A DNA stretch of 64,000 nucleotides from Gonapodya sp. JEL0774 (GCA_027604505.1 JADIIX010000097.1:19930-83929); one strand, 5' to 3'. Positions 48,431 to 63,940 are shown, counted from the stretch's first letter. Notes: generated by a model not told the origin, from the sequence alone. Numbers and translations are program-made.

Positions 48431-49846
48431 CTATTTCGAAATTGTTTCTCTCAGAACTCGCAGGATTGCCTCTACACCTCCATGGTTCTGACCATGCACC
48501 ACTACCCTACCTACTCCTCTTGCACTATCCACTGGGAATTTGACCTTTTCTTCCTCCCACAGCCTCTTCTGCACATCATTGGGAGAGATTTTCACACCGA
48601 GACGCTTGAACGATGAGGCTAGGTCGATCCACACCATGTTGGTATCGACGCGTTTGAGGAGTATAAATCCTAGGGAGGTGAGTTCAGATCCGAGGTACGC
48701 TGCTGTGACGTGGTCGTTCTTCAGCAATGGAAGATTGTGATCAATGGCATAAGACGCTGCAGCTGCAAGGGGACCAGATTGTCGCCAGCTATGATAGAAA
48801 AATGTGGTGACTTCAATGCTCGCATCATCAGCTTCATAATCGTCCACTCACGCGCCACCAAAGATCTTCCTGTACCGGCGAACATTATCGATGTAATCCT
48901 TGTTACCCACTACGCAGCTTCCCATCATCGTTCCCAGCCCCTTCGAAAAACATACTGAAATCGAATCAGCAATCTTCCCATAATCAGCGAGGCTGATTCC
49001 CGTCGCAATATGCGCGTTCCACAAACGAGCACCATCGAGATGAATCGGGATAACCGGATTACTGGTGCGTGAAAGACCGTGAATAGATCGGAGATTGGCA
49101 ATTGGTACAATCTGTCAGACATGAGCTTTCCAGCAAGAGTGATGGCCAAGTAAACCCGAATAATCCTACCTCCCCGTCCAAAGTGTTTTCCACGCAAATT
49201 AACTTCGTGGGAGCCACGTGGTGATTGCTATAGTCTTTAAGGAATGGCTGAATGGAGTCCGCGTCGAGGTAAGACCCGGCTGGCAGGTACACTGGAACCA
49301 TCTGCGCTCCTATGTTCACCCCAGAAAGATCAGCAACATCTGAGGTCCCAACCAGCAAGAAAAGCGCTCTTACCGGTGTGATATGAAGCTGCACCAGCCT
49401 CCCACGACCACACATGTGAACGCGCGTCGACAACTATCGAAGCCGGGGGTTGTGAAATGTGTGCCCGAATAGCCAGCTGGTTTGCCATCGTGCCAGTAAG
49501 AACAAAGCAGGCAGCCTCCTTGCCAAAGAGTGTGGCGACTTTGGCCTCAAGGGCATTTGTATCGCTGTCCTCGAAATACACATCATCTCCCATGGACGCG
49601 TGAATCATCGACTGAAACATTTCCATGGTCGGAAATGTCACTGCATAGACGGAAGAGTCAAACCGACGGTGAATTTACAGATTTAATCAACTGGGATTAA
49701 ACAATCAAGTACTGACCTGTGTCTGAACGAAAATCGGTATACCCCGGGGCATTAGGGGGATCGGTTCCACGTGACGGTGGGAGTTTGAACGCACGAGACG
49801 TGTCTTTGCCGCCAGTATGTCCATTCTGGGTAAGAAGAGTAGGCAT
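48431..49846 (-). CDS. GLY1: Threonine aldolase-type PLP enzyme
   Basis: Predicted exons 49717-49846, 49374-49640, 49170-49309, 48852-49111 and 48431-48788 are phase-consistent and give about 384 residues, the usual length. Family marks: DFRSDT near the N-terminus, PTMEMFQSM, GDDVYFEDSDTNALE, the conserved FVLTGTMANQLA, SHVWSWEAGA, ICVENTL, HLDGARLWNA and the PLP lysine in CFSKGLG at about residue 236, then RRYRKIFGGAWRQSG. The enzyme splits threonine or allo-threonine into glycine and acetaldehyde in the cytosol, a glycine source in fungi. The start is the ATG of MPTLLTQNG; an upstream in-frame ATG at 49969 would add 41 residues that look unlike the family. Confidence 0.9.
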
Positions 49847-51232
49847 GCTCAAATCAGACTCCGATCCTGGCTTTCTGTCCTTCCTGATGCTCGGAAAAAC
49901 CGATCCGAAATGGTCCCATGAAATCAACAAGGATGATTTCTTCCTGGCAGAAAATGGGATTTCAATCAATCTTATATTCTCACAGCCTCACCGTTTCTGG
50001 CATAACTGGTTCAATACAGCGGTGTTTAGTGGATTGGTGTATGCGCGCCAAGATTGCATCACCCAAAGTGTATTTCATCATGGCATACACCCGCTCCTCC
50101 GTCACAAAATATGATTCTTTCCACCGCTGGTCCAGGAAGGAAACAGTGAGTTATCCCCTCCCGTCCCAGGCAGAATCATGACTATCACAAACGCACTTCT
50201 TGAGCAAACTTCGACACACTCATGTCCATTGCCCGTCACTCAACTGTTCAGCAGCGTGGTGATTTGGCTCGGAGCTAATAATTCATCGCACATATAGCTA
50301 TACTTAAGTCAAAGTAACGTAGTTGGGTGAGGTTTGGCTGTCCACAATCAAGTGAGTCGATAATTACAAACAAATCTCCACTGGGAACAAAGAACCACAA
50401 CAGCGGGAGTGGTTTAGCTTCTTGAATTTCAGCATGTTTAGTGTATTCGGATGATCAGAGACAGACAGGATGAAAACTTAAGTGTGAGAACAAGCTAACT
50501 TTCTACTTTCTATGGACGCCAGACGGATTCTTCTCAGAACCAAACCAAAAAAAAGGGGAAGAAACTCGAAAGCGAGACTACAGGTTGATAACAGGGAGGA
50601 TGGGATGGGGGGAGGGGGAACCGTGGTGATTGAAGTGTACCATCAAAACAAAAAAAACAACAAAGTTGGCCGTCGAATGTGCCCGAAAAAAAGGTTTCCC
50701 AGGTCCATCGGCCCACTCGGGAACGAAGAGCTGTTACGGGGGAATGACCGGTTGCTGATGATGACCAAATGTCCAGATGACATTGCAATAACGATGGTGG
50801 AGATGGGTTTGACTTCTGTCGAGAAGCCATGCGGTCCAGAACGCTCCATAAACCCAAATGCTCCACTGGCGCAGATATGAATCCACACCCGCAGATCTAA
50901 CGGAAAGTCAACGAAATGGTGATGGAAAGTTGAAATGTACGAGTGGAGGAAAGTTGGGGGAAATGTCCAGATAATGCAAGGAGTCCAAGGAAACAAAAGC
51001 CGTAGTTATGCCAAGAAACGACCAGAAAGCAAGGAAGGCAAAAGGTGAGAGTGAGCCGAGGATGATGTCCCTCGACCGGTCAATAACGAAGCAGGCAACT
51101 ATGTCCAATCCCAGGATTCAAAGATGCCCATTTGCTAACTGCATCCAGAAGCCAAATCCACAACACAATCGATGCAGAGACTCATCACACCATCCTCCAC
51201 CATAGGCTCCGAAAGGGTGGAGCACCAATTTT
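49847..51232. other. Intergenic region between threonine aldolase and the GATA factor
   Basis: About 1.4 kb. A forward ATG frame at 50512-50880 (122 codons, very basic, starting in an A-rich stretch) is open but resembles nothing and lies in the likely 3' region of the GATA gene; it is not called as a gene. Confidence 0.4.
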
Positions 51233-54205
51233 CTATCTTCCGAAGTCTCCTAGCCCTCCGTATTCCTCTAATGCAAAGCCGTCGACCATTTCTCCATAAT
51301 CTCCCCCTATCATTGGATCCAATACATCGGCCTCAATCTGCACGATGCTCTCGCTGACCAAGAGGGAGGCGTCGTTGTCTCGCGCAACCATCCCCGTCAC
51401 GGAATGGAACAGCGGAGACTCATATGACGCTGTTCGGCAAATAAGCACGGGACTAAGAGTTCCAGTGCGTGAATTCTGGGGTTCTTGCACCAGGTTCTCA
51501 GACGCAGACACACGGCGCACGACTTCTTCAGCATCATGAGCAGATGACGAAGATGGCGGATGTGTGCAGTCCGCGTCCTCATCAATTTTCGATTCCCTTT
51601 CCGTTGTAACGGCATGCTCATAAGTGGATGTCAGAGATGATGAAGATGAGGACCTATTGCTTGTCTTTTTCGCTACCATTGTGCGACGGCGCTTTTTGCC
51701 TCGGTTTGTCTTGGGACCGTCCTCCTCTTCGCTATCATCATGTGACCGACGAGTAACTTCGATGGAGGTACGTGGCTGTTGTGCGATTGGGACTATGACG
51801 CCCGCCTCCGTGCGCTGGCGCTTCTTGATCACATCAGTCTTCATGGAGATTGGCCTTTGAGCGCCGTGGAGCTTTAAATACAGACCACAGGCATCTTCAC
51901 ATTGGAGAACGTCAGTCAAATTTGCAAACTTCACATGACGCACAACACAGACAGTCGAAACTCACTGCACAGAACACCCCCATCCTCGCACCGCCTCCAC
52001 AAAGGTGTCACGCCGGTACCACAATTCTTGCAGCGAACGTCCTCCCGAGAAGCCAATGTGTCCGCTTTGCGATGCAGCTGCCGGTGGTCGAGAGGACGAG
52101 CCACTAAATGTGACTTCGCGCTGTTAGATGCAGATGAGGGGCACAATTACTACTGATCTTCCTCGCGGACCCACTCCACAAGGCCAAGAAACCGTAACGT
52201 ACTATAGCCCACACGCATTGCACACAACTTCATCGTTTTCGTCTCTCCTCCAGAGTGGCGTCTCCTCGGTACCGCAATTAGCACACACATGCTTGACATT
52301 CTGTTTTGGGCGACGGGATCTTTTATTAACGTGACCGGATCCGGATGCAGAGGCTGACTCAGAGGTAGCTGCCGATGCTACGATAACAGGCGAGGAGGAT
52401 GATCCACGGCGATGTCTCCCAATACTAGAGGTTACCTTGTGGACAGGCGCCCACGATGCGTCCGAATCCGCATCCGAGGCGTCATCTGATTGAGCATTTG
52501 ACGCAGCGTCCGAGCCAACATTGCGTTCATAATTGACTCGGCGAGCATCTGCTTCCGTTTCAGTTGGAGGATCGGGAGTCGCCCGTGACATTACAGAAGC
52601 GGTGTCAACAGGATCGCACTCGAGTGGGCCAAGGATACAGCTACGCGCCCACTTTGCATCAGTGACAGGATCAAGTACTACGTGCCGCGTGGGAATATCA
52701 GGGCTGATATGTAACTGGTTAAGTTGCTGTAGAGTAGTCCCCGCTTCGCGGGGACCCCCAACCGACGTAGGCCCTGGTGTCACTGACACAATCAAATCCT
52801 TCGATAGGTCTAGGTTAAGGTCCAGAGAGGCAGAATAACTCTTGCCACTGGCAGATGCCGACGAAGCCCCATTTGTGCCAAGTGGCGTGTTTGAGATGTA
52901 CATTGCCGTAGGATCCGACCAACCTGATTGAACAACAGTCTCGTCCGTTGTTTCAAGGTTGTTCTCGACTTGGCACTGTTGGGACGACCCGTCCCCCTTT
53001 AACACGGACATATGTGGTGGGGTGGGCGGCCAAGATGCTAATGATGCACGCTGGGCGTACTGCTGAGCAGTCGCCCGAGCTGCGGGAAGACCACGCGAGA
53101 CCGCAAGAGCGTCGAGATACGCTGCAGCTGCAGATTGAGCTGCGCGATGGAGCTTTGCAAGGTGAGATGAGTCTATGCTCGGGGGTGGGGAGCGCGATGG
53201 TCTCAGAGGAGGGCTTGGTGAGACGGTTGGGGCAGAAGTTGGACGGGTTGGAGGTGGGTTGGCCCGGAGTGCGGCAAAGTGACGCTGAATAGCAGCGAGA
53301 TCCGAAATCAGATGCGCCCCTGATCCCGAACCAGAAGACGACCCCGGACGGGATGACGGCCGAGGAGGAAGCCCTGCTGCGGCAGGGTAGAACGAGCCCG
53401 ACGCCGCATTGAAACCATCGGCCGATTGGGATTCTGACCGCGGAAACGGAGAAGGGACAGCGTCATACGCGTGTGCAGCAGCAGCGATGGCCGCGGACCA
53501 GGCGGAGAGGCCGGGTAGAGGGCTGGTTGAGGCGGGTACGGTGTTAGGGACCTGATACTGGTACTGATTCTGGTATGCGAACTGGGTAAGATCCGGAGTG
53601 GAAGCCGAAGCATCGGATGGCCACGACGAAAGGTCCGGAGTGCCAGGCAGAACGTCTAGTTGAGTGGCGCGCTGGGATGCCGGCACAGGCCGCGGCATGG
53701 CAGCTGGCAGACTCGTTGGTGAGCGAGCAAGTTCAGCCGAGGCAACTGGGGAGGGAGGAACCATACTTTCAGATTGGAGCCTTGCTACCGGTACACCATC
53801 GAAAAGCGCACCGTCGGCGGGTGATGACGGTAAGGTAGGTGAGTTTAGCGTGGAGGAGACAAGGTTGGAAGTCGTGTGGGAGTCATTGGTGATACTCAGG
53901 GAGGTCCGATTGAGAAGGGTCAACTGCTGGAGGTACTAGATTGGGCAACAAGACCAGGGGGATGCATGGAATAGAAAGAAAGAAGCACTTTAGTGAGATT
54001 TTTGTACAAGAAGATCAGTAAATGAATCGACGATAATGCTTACCCAGAGTGACCAATCTATATTTGAAGAGGCGGTCCCCAGGTTGTTAGGGAGCTCAGT
54101 GTGCGCGAGCATTGAGCGAGGAACAGTGCTCAACGGAAGCGGGCGTGGTGCGATGAGTGGAGGGTCAAGAGTGTGAACATGGGGCTGTGGGAATGATGAG
54201 GACAT
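51233..54205 (-). CDS. Two-zinc-finger GATA transcription factor
   Basis: Predicted exons 54044-54205, 52203-53935, 51966-52120 and 51233-51894 are in phase and give about 903 residues. The long N-terminal region is Ser/Pro/Ala-rich. Finger 1 near residues 604-628 is [14 protein letters not shown] then CNACGLY; finger 2 near 662-686 is [14 protein letters not shown] then [12 protein letters not shown] with [15 protein letters not shown] after it. Both are C-x2-C-x17-C-x2-C. Each finger is split by an intron close to its second Cys pair, so splicing completes both. Two closely spaced fingers recall vertebrate GATA factors and fungal iron regulators of the SRE/Urbs1 type. The Cys-rich inter-finger motif of those iron regulators is not seen, so the regulon is open. 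Confidence 0.85.
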
Positions 54206-55577
54206 CTGATATGGAAGGGACAACAGTCAGACCACCACTAAAACTCAATTCGGATCTTTGTCCCCCACAAATATCCAAGAAGTCACTCTTTCCATTGACT
54301 TCCACCTCAGCGATTTGCCACACAGCAGCTTTTCCGCATTCCCTTCTTTCTGTTGTATATACCCAATCTGTCAAACCGTGGATCGATGGAGTATTCCGGA
54401 AGCCCCAAGGATGTCCCGAGACAGCACCGTTAATTTGTATGCATAGGAAGGTGCTCGTCGATCACGTGTAGTAGCCTCGCCTGCGCAATCGTATTCTCGC
54501 TTCTCGTTTCAGCACTCTCCTGTGGGTGCCCCTTGGTGTTTGGCACACGAACACAGTCCCACCACCCTTTGGCTTCTCTCTAAAAGCACTTATCCGCATC
54601 TGCTATTGTCGTTCGTCCTGTGTGTATTCATCCGTGATGGGGAGTCACCGCAAGCACTCCGTCAAACCATTCCACGAGCCCATTCAACTTCAGCCAGCGC
54701 ATCAAGGCATCCAACACTGTTTTTCGCTGCCTGTGGTTGTTTCCAGACTGAGCTCTGTTAGCAGGCACTCTCTGGTCAGTAACCACTCCACGTCTTTTCG
54801 TCCCTATCTCCAACAGCAGTAATATCCATACCGCTTCTTCATGAATAGCTACTCACCTACTTTCTCTCCGTATCCCCAGGCGTTGCTTCTACCGATATTG
54901 GTTGGCAGAATGTCTCTCACTCAGTGGCCAACTCAGAACCACTCAGAACCTGCAGCCTCGGGTTGTTTTTCGAGTTCGGGGGATTCCCTGGCGATGAGGA
55001 TTCACATCACCTGACGCACACGCCAGTAATACAAAATCCAAATGAGGAAATACTGGTGTTCTGTGTCTATGTGTTTTATGTAACGTACTCTAATGTACCC
55101 CTGATAGATGTGTATTGTTTGTGGCTTGCATTGTTTGCTCTCCACCTTTTCTCCCCAGTTCACACCTTTCTTCGTATCGTGCTCTCCGATTCATCCGTGT
55201 GTTCGGGAGACTAAAACCGTAGAACTCCATTTCAGAGTCGGCCAACACTACACTCCATAATTTTGCCGACCATTTCACGCGTCCATAATGACGCATAAGC
55301 CGAGTCCGCCCGCCAGATGCCCGGAAATAAAATGCACTGCGCTGCAGTAGCTATAACTTACTCAAATATTGTTTCAATCAATAATGAAGGCCGGAGGAGA
55401 TCCGGAGTAGTTTTCACCGCAGGTCGTATAGAAGTTCCGAACAGAGATGAAAGTATATCCAGAAATACAGATTCATTGTTTTAGAGTATGCTCTCTCTCC
55501 TTGTCAACATTTCCGGCAGAAGGATGTGCATGTGGAACTGTCCCAACACTCATCCATGAAACAACAAGCCCACAGAA
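54206..55577. other. Divergent intergenic region between the GATA and NAA20 genes
   Basis: About 1.4 kb of pyrimidine-rich sequence. Several short open frames (for example 54522-54822) have no family resemblance. I see no gene here. Confidence 0.4.
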
Positions 55578-56707
55578 ATGACGACCATAAGACGCTTCAC
55601 AGCAGATGACCTTTTTCGATTCAACAACATGTGCGTGACTATCTTGGGTGCCTATTCTGCTCTTGCGAGGATTTCAACCCTGACCGTTGTCCCATCAAAT
55701 CCACAATTTTGGATCCGCCGAACAATAATGTCATTCCGTTACGAAACCATGAAACGATCCTTCCCATTAATCATGTATTCTCGCTGAGCAAGAAACCTGG
55801 ACCCACTCACGGAAACCGTAGGTCCAGCCCTCCCCAGTGGACAAACTTCCCAGCTCATCTATCACCCCAATCCTCCATGTCACCGATGGTCCCAAGTACA
55901 ACATAGGCTTCTATTTACAGTATCTCGCATCTTGGCCGGAGTATTGCCACGTAGCCGAGTCTGCAGGGGGAGAGTTAATGGGATACAGTTAGTATACAAT
56001 TGTCTGTTCCTGTCCTGCATGCTCATTTACTGTTCCCCGCCGAATTGTAACTGCAAACCCACTCAATCAACTCGTCTACCATGCTTTTTGCTGGCATACA
56101 AGTACTTGGCAAGGTCGAAGGGGAGGGCAAACTCTGGCACGGCCATGTCACCGCTGTGACTGTAGCGCCCGAATACAGGAGGCTGGGAATGGCGGAAAGA
56201 ATGATGGGCATCTTGGAAGAGGTCTCGGAAAGAATGTAAGCTCTTTTATGGTTCAATGCACGAGATCGCGGATGGGACTCTTACTCCGTCGTTCGTGCTT
56301 AACAACTTCATTTTTCGTGTTCTCACTATAGACACAACGCCTACTTTGTCGATCTCTTTGTCCGTGCCTCCAACTCGGTTGCCATCGACATGTACACAAA
56401 GTTCGGGTACTCAATGTATCGAACGGTGTTGAAGTACTACAATGCACCGCCTGGAGGGACCGAAGAAGATGCATTCGGTGGGTTGCCCAGACCTTGACGC
56501 AAGGTGGTGCTGGAATCAATGGATTTGACGATAATTTTTCGTGATTCCGACTACTGCTCGTGCGATTTGCGTTCGTTTTCTTCTTCATTGTGATTGTGTC
56601 TCCATGAAATTGAAGACATGCGAAAGGCCCTACCTCGAGACGCGAAGAAGGAATCAGTCGTTCCACTGGGCCGACCAATACATCCATGGGAGTTGGAGTG
56701 GCACTAG
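55578..56707 (+). CDS. NAA20: NatB catalytic subunit, N-alpha-acetyltransferase 20
   Basis: Predicted exons 55578-55630, 55854-55987, 56103-56235, 56332-56477 and 56616-56707 give about 185 residues. The protein starts MTTIRRFTADDLFRFNN, the family signature, followed by FYLQYLASWPEYC, MGYILGKVEG, WHGHVTAVTVAPEYRRLGMA (the acetyl-CoA binding loop), FVDLFVRASNSVAIDMY, GYSMYRTVLKYY and DMRKALPRD. NatB acetylates nascent proteins beginning Met-Asp, Met-Glu, Met-Asn or Met-Gln on the ribosome. The stretch after NN, encoded at the start of exon 2 (SSITPILHVTDGPKYNIG), departs from the usual NxDxLTETY sequence, so the exon 2 acceptor may be misplaced or this region is divergent. All other junctions fit well. 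Confidence 0.9.
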
Positions 56708-57292
56708 CTGGGCGAGCTGGGTGACACTGGGGGGGCGAGCTGGTGCCGCTATTTGGGCGAGGTAGTCGGTGAGAGTATACGTAACTAACTGGTAACATAA
56801 ACGATATCGCATTTTGAATCATATATATATATATATATGAAACATTTGCTTGCAATAGTTTGTTTTCGACAATACGGGGATTTCTTGCTGTCGTCACCAT
56901 GAGACGGCAGGAACCTTGTCCTTGAAACAGAACAATCGCCGCTCTCTCCCTTTCAGTCGACGGCCCCCTATACGTGTACCCATCCGGTTCACCCAAATCC
57001 AGAGGGGCCATGACAGTGGGGTATCTCAGGTGAGCTGCTTGCTGTAGAAGGGAGTGTGGAAACGAGGAGGGAGGGAGCTCCTGATCACTTGTCAGGGTAA
57101 GGGATAAGACACGACGTCTCGCACCCACAGAGCAAAATAGGGCGAAAAGGCAAAGTTCTCGAGAACCTTGTCTCGCACCAAGTGTGACTTGAATCAAAAG
57201 GGCTTCTCCAGGAGCACTGTGGGAGTTCACTTCAGTAGGAAGCTCCCCTTGGCGCCGTCTGGGAACAGGAACAGGCTAATCAAGGACCCGGA
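56708..57292. other. Intergenic region with AT microsatellite
   Basis: About 585 bp between two plus-strand genes; no exon is supported. It includes a run of nine AT units at 56821-56838. Confidence 0.45.
56821..56838. repeat. (AT)9 microsatellite
   Basis: Nine uninterrupted AT units about 115 bp past the NAA20 stop codon. Confidence 0.8.
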
Positions 57293-59083
57293 ATGGAACC
57301 ACCATCATCTCTGGGAGACGAAAGCTTGCCTTTAGGCTCAGTCCCCGTGACTTCGGGGACATCCCGGCCGCGCTACAGTCAGTCTACCCGGCGATCACAT
57401 CAATCGTTACTCATCTCCCGTCGTCCACCTTTACGCGCCGGTCATTCCTCGTCTTCCGTTCCATACCCCGTCGATGCATATTCTGACGACGCAACTTTTG
57501 CTGATTTACCTCCGCTACCTACCCTGGCCACGTCTGCCCCGATTACATCACTCGCAACACCCCGCATCGGACGAAATGATATTAGGGACGACGTGGAATT
57601 CGTGAAGCATGCGCCCTTAAAACATCCAGCGCGCTCGAGTATTCAGCATTGGTAAGTTGGGAGGTGGTGCGTGTGAGAGTGACGATTGGATATGGCGTAG
57701 TGGCTGACTTGAACCACAGGCAGCTCCGTGACCTCCTGACTTGCACGACGAACAGTCGAGAGTTCGTATACGTTAATCAGAACAATGTTGTTACCTATAA
57801 TACAGAGACAAAGCAAGTGAGTTGGTATGTGTATGCGAATTCTTGAGCTAAACTGATATCGCGTTCTCGCCAACCACGCCTGAACAGTCTACACCTGCTT
57901 TCAAAGACCTTGCGTTCTCGCCCTCTTCTATTGCTTCTGGCTGTGGCTACCTGGCAGCAGGTGGACAACGGAGTCAACTCATCGTACGCCAGCACAACAA
58001 TAACTGGTGAGTACACATCTTCATTTCAAAGAATTGCATATTTGAGATTCAAATGACTTTTTTCCTACAAAGGTTTGCGCAAACTGCTGTGGGCGGTTCA
58101 ATCAACAATGCCATTTCCATTTCGCGTCATCTTGGCGACGTCCGTCTTATGGTCTGCAACAATGATGAAACCATAAAAGTATACAGTCTTCCCACTCTTG
58201 AGAAAGTAGCGTCCATTTCTTTGCCGACAGCGGTTAACTATGCCGCAGTGTCACCTGATGGGAGGAAAATGGTGGCGGTTGGGGATTCCAACCAAGCATT
58301 TCTCTACGAATTGTCCAACAACACCTACAACAAAGTTGCATCGCTAACGAGTGGGTTCGATTTTCGCTCTTGCGCCGTATCAGTAATAACCCGAATCTTC
58401 GCAATAATGATTTGCATCTTCGCTGCCCCAGCTTCCAATGATGCGGGATTTTCGTGCTCCTGGAACCACTCCTCGGACAAATTTGCCGTGGCGTCACAAG
58501 ATGGGTTTGTGAATGTCTGGGATGTGAGATCTTCTGAAAAGCTGTGTCAAATCGCGTCGAAGCAGGTGAGAGTCAGAGTTGTTGAAACGTGCTTCTACAT
58601 CTAGAAGATGAATCAGTTCTAGTTTTCTGACTGGAGAATCTGTTGTTCTAGAGCCCGCAAGTGAAGGGTGCATGCCGCTCCGTAAAATTCTCTCCGACCG
58701 GCAGCATTGACCTTTTGATATACAGTGAGGTTAGGGCCTTTTCCTTTTCTGCTCGACACGGTGTCGGCGTCTCAAATAAATTTTTCCCCGGGGGTTGCTA
58801 AACAGCATGTCTCCTACTTCAGTCTTGTTGACGCGCGCACATTCAATGAGCGCCAGACAATTCGCGTTGTTCCTCCCGGTGCTGATGCTCACATATCCGG
58901 ATTAGCATTTGCACCTGACAGTAGGACAGTGTATGTCGGTGAGTTGCAGCAAACTTCGATTGGCGCATTATGTCAGTTCGGTCCCTCGCTCATATGTTCG
59001 CTTCAGGCACTGAATCCTCTGTTCTCGAATACGACGTTGACACCCTCAGCCGTCGATCATTTGGCTCTGGGTCGTTTTTGTGA
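57293..59083 (+). CDS. WD40-repeat protein of the DUF2415 type
   Basis: Eight predicted exons (57293-57651, 57720-57816, 57888-58006, 58073-58350, 58432-58565, 58652-58729, 58806-58938, 59007-59083) give about 424 residues. A Ser/Pro-rich head with DDVEFVKHAP is followed by WQLRDLL and WD-type beta-propeller blades: VVTYNTETKQ, DLAFSPSS, VRLMVCNNDETIKVY, AVSPDGRKMVAVGDS, FSCSWNHSSDKFAVASQDGFVNVWDVRSS, VKFSPTGSIDLLIYSE, LAFAPDSRTVYV, and an end SVLEYDVDTLSRRSFGSGSFL. The final segment is like that of fungal DUF2415-containing WD proteins. The biochemical role is unknown; the propeller suggests a binding platform. No signal peptide or membrane segment is seen. Confidence 0.75.
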
Positions 59084-59391
59084 ACACCTCCCATTTTTCC
59101 ACTACATAACCTGATCCGTATCCATTACTGAACCTCTCACATGCATGCACCGACGTTACCTTGACAATATTCAGTTTTAGGGGCACTGGTCATAGTCACC
59201 CATTCATTCAGCAGGAGTATGGAACAAACAGGTCTCATATTTAGAGTGTATAGAATCTCTTGAACATTTTTAGATCACAAGTACCGTGTGTGATGGATAA
59301 TTAGTGCCATATTTTTTTTCCTGGTGTTGTGTGCAAGGGACAGTTTTTTGGAAAGGCACCTTCGTCTGGCCCTCCTTGCTTGCCTCCACAA
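59084..59391. other. Intergenic region upstream of ATP1
   Basis: About 310 bp between two plus-strand genes; no gene or clear core promoter element recognised. Confidence 0.4.
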
Positions 59392-61947
<2,556 letters not shown>

Positions 61948-62357
61948 ATAGTTCGGTGCATGTAGTGAGGTGGAGGAGGGTGTGGAGTGATATGCACTTG
62001 TAGACAAAGAGGGGCGTTGTACTTTTGCCTTCAATTGAATAGTGCCTCTCGATCGACAGTTCTCTCTTCTCAGGAACTGCGTGCCATCAGACCGCTGTTT
62101 TCCAAACCCAGACATGCGCCCAAGAAGTCCGGGTGGCAGACCAGCCAGCAGAATCGCTCATGGTTCTCGGATGCAGAATATAGTGTGTTCGGATATGATC
62201 AACAAGTGTACAACATTGAATGAAATCTATACAACGGTGAGAAAACGTTTGGAGAAACAGCTATGGCTTTGCCACCAAATCCAGAAATTGAGGTGAGACA
62301 AGATATATGGTTGCTGACTTCGGGACGTGATCTTAAAATTACGGTGAGACAATAATC
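61948..62357. other. Intergenic region between convergent genes
   Basis: About 410 bp between the ATP1 stop (+) and the stop of the RING/TRAF gene (-). No gene seen. Confidence 0.45.
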
Positions 62358-63730
62358 TTACAAGGAAAAGAGCATGCAAGAATGCTCACCTCTCACTCGC
62401 TGCTCATCGCGTAATTCTCCCGTCTCAAGTGAGTAAAACTTATGAGAATGCAGGTTGCCCGAAACGGTCGACGCTTTGATTTGTTCCAACACTCTTCTGA
62501 CGAATCCGAAAGTGCGAAACTCGAACTCCACATCGACAGCCACTTTGCCAGAAACATTGTGATCGGGACCATAGATTATGACTACTGAAAGACCCCAATT
62601 GAGTTCGGCAGGCACATTGTCGTTGACTGGTGGTGGTAGGCGCGTGTATCGAGTGGTCGCTGTCAGTTCGCAATCGCGAGGTATGCTCATGTCTGCGGAG
62701 ACCAGTTTGGAATCGCTCTTTACAAGAAAAGACATTTCTCCTCTGGAAAGCTTCGCAATTCCAAACCTTGTAACGACCCATTGTCTTCCATCAGACGAGA
62801 TCCAAGACGCAGACCGTAACAATCAGGTGGAACTCCATCCTTTTTGAAAACTTCCTTTTTCAACTCAAAACACGTGAGGCTGAGTGGCACGAGTACAGAG
62901 ATGGTCTTGCCGTGAATGTTTTTTACGAAGAGTTGGATGCAGCTCGCCGAAGAACTTCGTGAAGTTGTTAACGTTTCTCCTGCTACCAGTTTGTCTCTCT
63001 CAAACTTCGAAGTTTTGATGACAACAGCCAGAATTCTCAGTAGATAGGAACGATACAGCACCGCTTCTTCCTTCCGCAATGCCTGACGCGCCCAGTTTTG
63101 AACAACGAGGCGTCCAAAAGGGCAATCGCTCAGATGAGCTTTCAAGAACTTTTCTGGTCCGGTGAATAAGCAAGCTTCGGTCGAAACTCCTTCGACGTGC
63201 CGATGCGGGCATGTCACAATTTTGAGTGCCGGACATCGAGATCTGTGCTGATATGGTCGAGTTGTCCGAAACTCCTCTTGTGTGCAGTCAGGGCACCGCC
63301 ACTTCGGATATTCACACTGCTTTGAAACATGCACTGAGAGGCCGTCTCGAGTAACTTGAACTTGGCACCCCTGCGGCCGATTCGTGCAATACACAAGAAG
63401 CTGGTCACAAATTCTTCTCAGAGGCAGATTTGGGGGGCATTTCTTTGTCATGGTGACGCGACACTCCGGGCATGGGGGCGAAGGTCGTTGGTTGAGAACT
63501 TCGAGTAATGAGATTTCAAATCAGTAAAGCTCTCCGCCCGACTTCCACCATCCACTAACTACTGCTCAATCCACAGCTTTCTCACCAGGGAGTATGCACC
63601 GCCTGCAAAAAGAATGTCCGTTTTTCAGACACGGCATTACCGGGTCCCTGAATGGTTGACGACAGATTGGACATTCTAGATTCAGGTCATGGTCCCTGAC
63701 GTAGTTGCAGTCCTGGACGTCTGCGGCCAT
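62358..63730 (-). CDS. RING/TRAF-type zinc-finger protein with C-terminal ubiquitin-like domain
   Basis: Predicted exons 63586-63730, 62767-63498 and 62358-62692 are in phase and give about 403 residues. Residues 20-62 form a RING or RING-like domain: CPICRQPF, CLKNGHSFCRRC, then across the intron CPECRVTM. TRAF-type zinc fingers follow (CDQLLVYC, GCQVQVTRDGLSVHVSKQC, CPDCTQ, HRSRCP, CPHRH, HLSDCPF). From residue 237 a ubiquitin-like fold begins: QLFVKNIHGKTISV, FELKKEVFKKDGVPP, YGLRLGSRLMEDNGSLQD. A further 90 residues (GKVAVDVEFEFRTFGFVRRV) may be a second, divergent ubiquitin-like unit. The likely role is a ubiquitin ligase with substrate or ubiquitin-chain scaffolding; that is inference. 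An extra splice near the last codons is possible. Confidence 0.72.
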
Positions 63731-63940
63731 CGAGAAACGTGAAAGGGCAGAAGGAATGCTGGCTGTATCGACCCCGAGCTTTCCTGCTTTCCTTAGATGG
63801 GTCTCGTGAATTGCTGAATTGCAGGGTAAAACCAACAGGGGCCTAGAGCTTGGTTAATCCGCCTTTGAACGGGAATGGGATACGTTGAGTTGTTTGGTGT
63901 CCGTTTCTGTGGGGACAGGGACGCGGCATATGTGAATTCT

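Noticed and set aside
50512-50880. 122-codon forward frame with ATG, very basic
   Set aside because: It starts in an A-rich tract, resembles no family, has a comparable open frame on the opposite strand, and lies in the probable 3' region of the GATA gene.
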